Below are positions 6,107-8,350 of a DNA stretch of 8,350 nucleotides, piece after piece. The DNA lies in the NCBI GenBank assembly GCA_023422735.1, contig JAFAGL010000198.1, positions 1 to 8,350 on the forward strand, read 5' to 3'. Positions within the stretch are counted from its first letter, which is position 1; each line of letters begins with the position of its first letter. Origin of the DNA: Pseudomonadota bacterium. GTDB lineage: Bacteria; Pseudomonadota; Alphaproteobacteria; Rhizobiales; Rhizobiaceae. A program made the position numbers and the translations under genes. The notes under the pieces were generated by a model. The model was not told the DNA's origin. It saw nothing but the letters and a program-made list of their open reading frames with translations, and made no database searches.

Positions 6107-7507
6107 ATGCCGATCAACATTACCATGCCGGCACTTTCGCCCACGATGGAAGAGGGAAACCTCGCCAAATGGCTGGTTAAGGAAGGCGACCAAGTTGCAC
6201 CCGGCGATGTGATCGCCGAGATCGAAACCGACAAGGCCACGATGGAAGTCGAGGCCGTTGATGAGGGCACGGTCGCCAAGATCGTGGTTCCAGCCGGCTC
6301 GGAAGGGGTGAAGGTCAACTCGCTGATCGCTATCCTTGCCGAAGAGGGCGAGGACGCCAGCGCTGCTGCTGCCGGCGGCGATGCCGTGCCAGCCGAGGCG
6401 GAAGCTGCGCCAAAGCAGGATGAGAAACCTAAGGCGGAGGCTGAGGCTGCCGCCACGGCGAGCGATGGCGGCAGCAAATCTACTGCTTCGGACGCAGCCA
6501 AACCTGTGGAAACACCGAAGACCGAGACAGCATCCGCTGAGCCAACGAAGGCGAAAGGCGATCGCGTTTTCGCATCTCCACTGGCACGTCGTCTGGCAAA
6601 GGAAGCCGGTGTCGATCTGAGCGGGATCACCGGGTCTGGCCCCAGGGGGAGGATCGTTAAGGCTGATGTCGAAGGTGCGTCGAAGGGCCAAGCAGCGACT
6701 CAGCCTGCTACTGCTGGTTCTGCGGTTCCTACGCAGTCAGCTGCGGCGCCGAAAGGCATGTCGGACGACGCAGTGCTCAAACTGTTCGAGGAAGGCTCCT
6801 ACGAACTCTTGCCACATGACAATATGCGCAAGACGATCGCGCGCCGTCTGGTTGAAGCCAAGTCGACCATTCCGCATTTCTACCTGACGGCCGATTGCGA
6901 GCTGGATGCGTTGCTTGCCCTTCGCCAGCAGCTTAATCTCGCGGCTCCGGTCAAGAAAGGCGAGAAGGGCGAGGTTCCTCATTACAAGCTTTCGGTCAAC
7001 GACTTCATCATCAAGGCGATGGCGCTTGCCTTGCGCGATGTGCCATCGGCAAACGCCTCCTGGACCGAGGCGAATATGGTGATGCACAAACATTCTGATG
7101 TCGGCGTTGCGGTTTCCATCCCGGGAGGCCTGATTACCCCGATCATCAAGCACGCGGAAGAGAAGTCTCTTTCCGCGATTTCGAATGAGATGAAGGATCT
7201 TGCCGCGCGTGCGCGTGCGCGCAAGCTGAAGCCCGAAGAGTATCAAGGCGGCACGACTGCCGTTTCCAATCTCGGGATGTTCGGCATCAAGGATTTTGCG
7301 GCGGTGATCAATCCGCCGCACGCAACTATCCTCGCCATCGGTGCAGGTGAAGAGCGCGCAGTCGTCAAGAGCGGTGAGATCAAGGTAGCAACAGTCATGT
7401 CGGTGACGCTATCCACGGATCACCGGGCCGTTGATGGCGCGTTGGGTGCTGAATTGGTGGGCGCTTTCAAGCGGCATATCGAAAACCCGCTTGGCATGCT
7501 GGTGTGA
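6107..7507 (+). CDS. pdhC: Pyruvate dehydrogenase E2 component (dihydrolipoamide acetyltransferase)
   Basis: E2 forms the structural core of the complex and passes the acetyl group from its lipoyl arm to coenzyme A. The 466 residues read in order: a single lipoyl domain (1-82, lipoyl Lys43); an Ala/Glu/Lys-rich linker (83-150); a peripheral-subunit-binding domain (about 152-190, FASPLARRLAKEAGVDLSGI then GSGPRGRIVKADVE) that docks E1/E3; a second linker (191-233); and the catalytic domain (234-466). The catalytic domain carries RKTIARRLVEAK (241-252), PHFYLT (256-261), the SNLGMFGIKDF strand (387-397) and the active-site DHRAVDG with His439 and Asp443. I chose ATG 6107 because MPINITMPALSP starts the lipoyl domain and a purine-rich GAGGGGGAG (6094-6102) precedes it; the frame extends 40 codons upstream, overlapping pdhB, without homology. 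Confidence 0.97.
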   Translation: MPINITMPALSPTMEEGNLAKWLVKEGDQVAPGDVIAEIETDKATMEVEAVDEGTVAKIVVPAGSEGVKVNSLIAILAEEGEDASAAAAGGDAVPAEAEAAPKQDEKPKAEAEAAATASDGGSKSTASDAAKPVETPKTETASAEPTKAKGDRVFASPLARRLAKEAGVDLSGITGSGPRGRIVKADVEGASKGQAATQPATAGSAVPTQSAAAPKGMSDDAVLKLFEEGSYELLPHDNMRKTIARRLVEAKSTIPHFYLTADCELDALLALRQQLNLAAPVKKGEKGEVPHYKLSVNDFIIKAMALALRDVPSANASWTEANMVMHKHSDVGVAVSIPGGLITPIIKHAEEKSLSAISNEMKDLAARARARKLKPEEYQGGTTAVSNLGMFGIKDFAAVINPPHATILAIGAGEERAVVKSGEIKVATVMSVTLSTDHRAVDGALGAELVGAFKRHIENPLGMLV

Positions 7508-7513
7508 TCGAAT

Positions 7514-8152
7514 ATGCGCAACGTTCTCTGCTACGGAGATTCGCTGACTTGGGGATATGATCCCCAAGACGGCGGGCGCCACGAATTTAAAGATCGCTGG
7601 CCCAGCACGTTGCAATCCGGGTTGGGTGATAAAGCGAACGTCATCGCAGAAGGCCTGAATGGCCGGACGACCGTGTGGGATGACCATCTCGCGCCCGCTG
7701 ACCGCAATGGCGCGCGGATTCTGCCGTCGATTCTTTCGACCCACGCGCCACTCGATCTGGTGATCTTCATGCTTGGCACCAATGACATGAAGCCCCTGAT
7801 TTGCGGCACGGCTTTCGGTGCGCGCCAAGGCATCGAGCGGCTCGTTGAGATTGTTCGTTACCATCCCTATCCAACTGCTGCTGATGCACCCGATATGCTC
7901 ATCGTGGCGCCGCCCACGATCTGTGAAACAGCGAATACCGATTTTGCTGCAATGTTTGCCGGCAAGATCGAAGAATCACAGATACTGGCACCGCTCTATG
8001 CCGATCTGGCTGACCAGGCAGGATGCGGTTTTTTCGACGCAGGCTCGGTTGCCCGCACATCACCGATCGACGGTATTCATCTGGACGCAGCCAATACGCG
8101 CGCTATTGGCAGGGCCCTCGAGCCTGTTGTGCGCATGATGCTCGGACTTTAA
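7514..8152 (+). CDS. SGNH/GDSL-family hydrolase (arylesterase-like)
   Basis: A 212-residue protein without signal peptide or membrane segment, presumably cytoplasmic. It has all four SGNH blocks: GDSLTWG (8-14, nucleophile Ser10), EGLNGRTT (46-53, oxyanion Gly47), LGTNDMK (87-93, Asn90) and DGIHLDAAN (186-194, catalytic Asp186 and His189). The overall pattern (NGARILPSILSTHAPLDLVI) is that of the small octameric arylesterase/acyltransferase group that includes the Mycobacterium smegmatis enzyme MsAct and a Sinorhizobium arylesterase. Natural substrate unknown; acyl ester or thioester hydrolysis is plausible. It lies between pdhC (six-base gap) and lpd (ten-base gap), a place I recall as common in Brucella and Mesorhizobium. 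I see no good ribosome binding site, so translation probably depends on ribosomes leaving pdhC. Family firm, function in the operon unknown. Confidence 0.9.
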   Translation: MRNVLCYGDSLTWGYDPQDGGRHEFKDRWPSTLQSGLGDKANVIAEGLNGRTTVWDDHLAPADRNGARILPSILSTHAPLDLVIFMLGTNDMKPLICGTAFGARQGIERLVEIVRYHPYPTAADAPDMLIVAPPTICETANTDFAAMFAGKIEESQILAPLYADLADQAGCGFFDAGSVARTSPIDGIHLDAANTRAIGRALEPVVRMMLGL

Positions 8153-8162
8153 GGAGACGGCG

Positions 8163-8350
8163 ATGGCCGAAACCATTTACGACGTAATCATCATTGGTTC
8201 GGGCCCGGGCGGCTATGTTGCCGCAGTTCGCGCCGCGCAACTCGGCTTGAAGACCGCGATCGTCGAACGTGAGCATCTTGGCGGTATTTGTCTGAACTGG
8301 GGATGCATTCCAACGAAGGCGTTGCTGCGCTCGGCTGAGGTCATGCACTA
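8163..8350 (+). CDS. lpdA: Dihydrolipoamide dehydrogenase (E3), N-terminal part; cut by window end
   Basis: E3 is the FAD enzyme that reoxidises dihydrolipoyl groups with NAD+. Only the first 62 codons are inside the window. They show the FAD-binding Rossmann start DVIIIGSGPGGYVAAVRAAQ (7-26), the loop VEREHLGG (34-41) and the redox-active disulfide in GICLNWGCIPTK (41-52), with Cys43 and Cys48. AAGGAGA (8151-8157), overlapping the hydrolase stop, lies five bases before the ATG. Position after pdhC and the hydrolase indicates the E3 that serves pyruvate dehydrogenase, rather than the separate copy rhizobia keep with 2-oxoglutarate dehydrogenase; this assignment is by context. The C-terminal NAD and dimerisation domains cannot be seen. 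Confidence 0.96.
   Translation, partial: MAETIYDVIIIGSGPGGYVAAVRAAQLGLKTAIVEREHLGGICLNWGCIPTKALLRSAEVMH

Noticed and set aside
7205..7222. GCGCGT repeats in pdhC as a simple repeat or Z-DNA element
   Set aside because: They encode the Ala-Arg-rich helix of the E2 catalytic domain and need no further explanation.

Overview
The window reads as chromosomal housekeeping DNA from an alphaproteobacterium of the order Rhizobiales, most like the Brucella/Ochrobactrum/Phyllobacterium/Mesorhizobium group. This placement rests on recalled family resemblance of the proteins and on gene order, namely pdhA with a lipoylated E1-beta (pdhB), pdhC, a small SGNH hydrolase, then lpd, with kdsA and eno upstream. 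Base composition is moderate and even, every confident gene is on the + strand, and I see no insertion sequence, phage gene, tRNA, rRNA or CRISPR array. The genus is an inference.

Left part (1-3405): the window opens inside a two-domain VOC/glyoxalase-like protein whose stop overlaps the start of kdsA by four bases (ATGA). kdsA encodes the metal-dependent type of KDO-8-phosphate synthase (lipopolysaccharide core). A small PRC-barrel protein with a strong Shine-Dalgarno follows, then eno (enolase, GTG start), then a short membrane-anchored coiled-coil protein of the FtsB/DivIC septum-formation-initiator family. A perfect 14-bp inverted repeat lies across the start codon of that last gene.

Middle (3406-3599): a 194-base non-coding gap is the most structured stretch in the window. 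It holds a terminator-like hairpin closing the upstream group, a long two-part hairpin (16 base pairs in total), and a short segment complementary to the ribosome binding site of pdhA. I read it as the leader or promoter region of the pdh operon and as the best candidate here for undescribed regulation.

Right part (3600-8350): the operon pdhA-pdhB-pdhC-SGNH hydrolase-lpd, with gaps of 6 to 12 bases, encodes the pyruvate dehydrogenase complex (E1-alpha, lipoyl-E1-beta, E2, and the first 62 residues of E3). E1-beta and E2 carry nearly identical N-terminal lipoyl domains. Enolase makes phosphoenolpyruvate, which KdsA uses directly and which pyruvate kinase (not in this window) turns into the pyruvate consumed by the complex, so most genes here sit around the PEP/pyruvate node. 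No gene-free stretch exceeds 300 bases. I found no clearly novel multi-gene system; the worthwhile leads are the RNA/DNA structures at 3051-3092 and 3421-3594 and the uncharacterised hydrolase inside the pdh operon.
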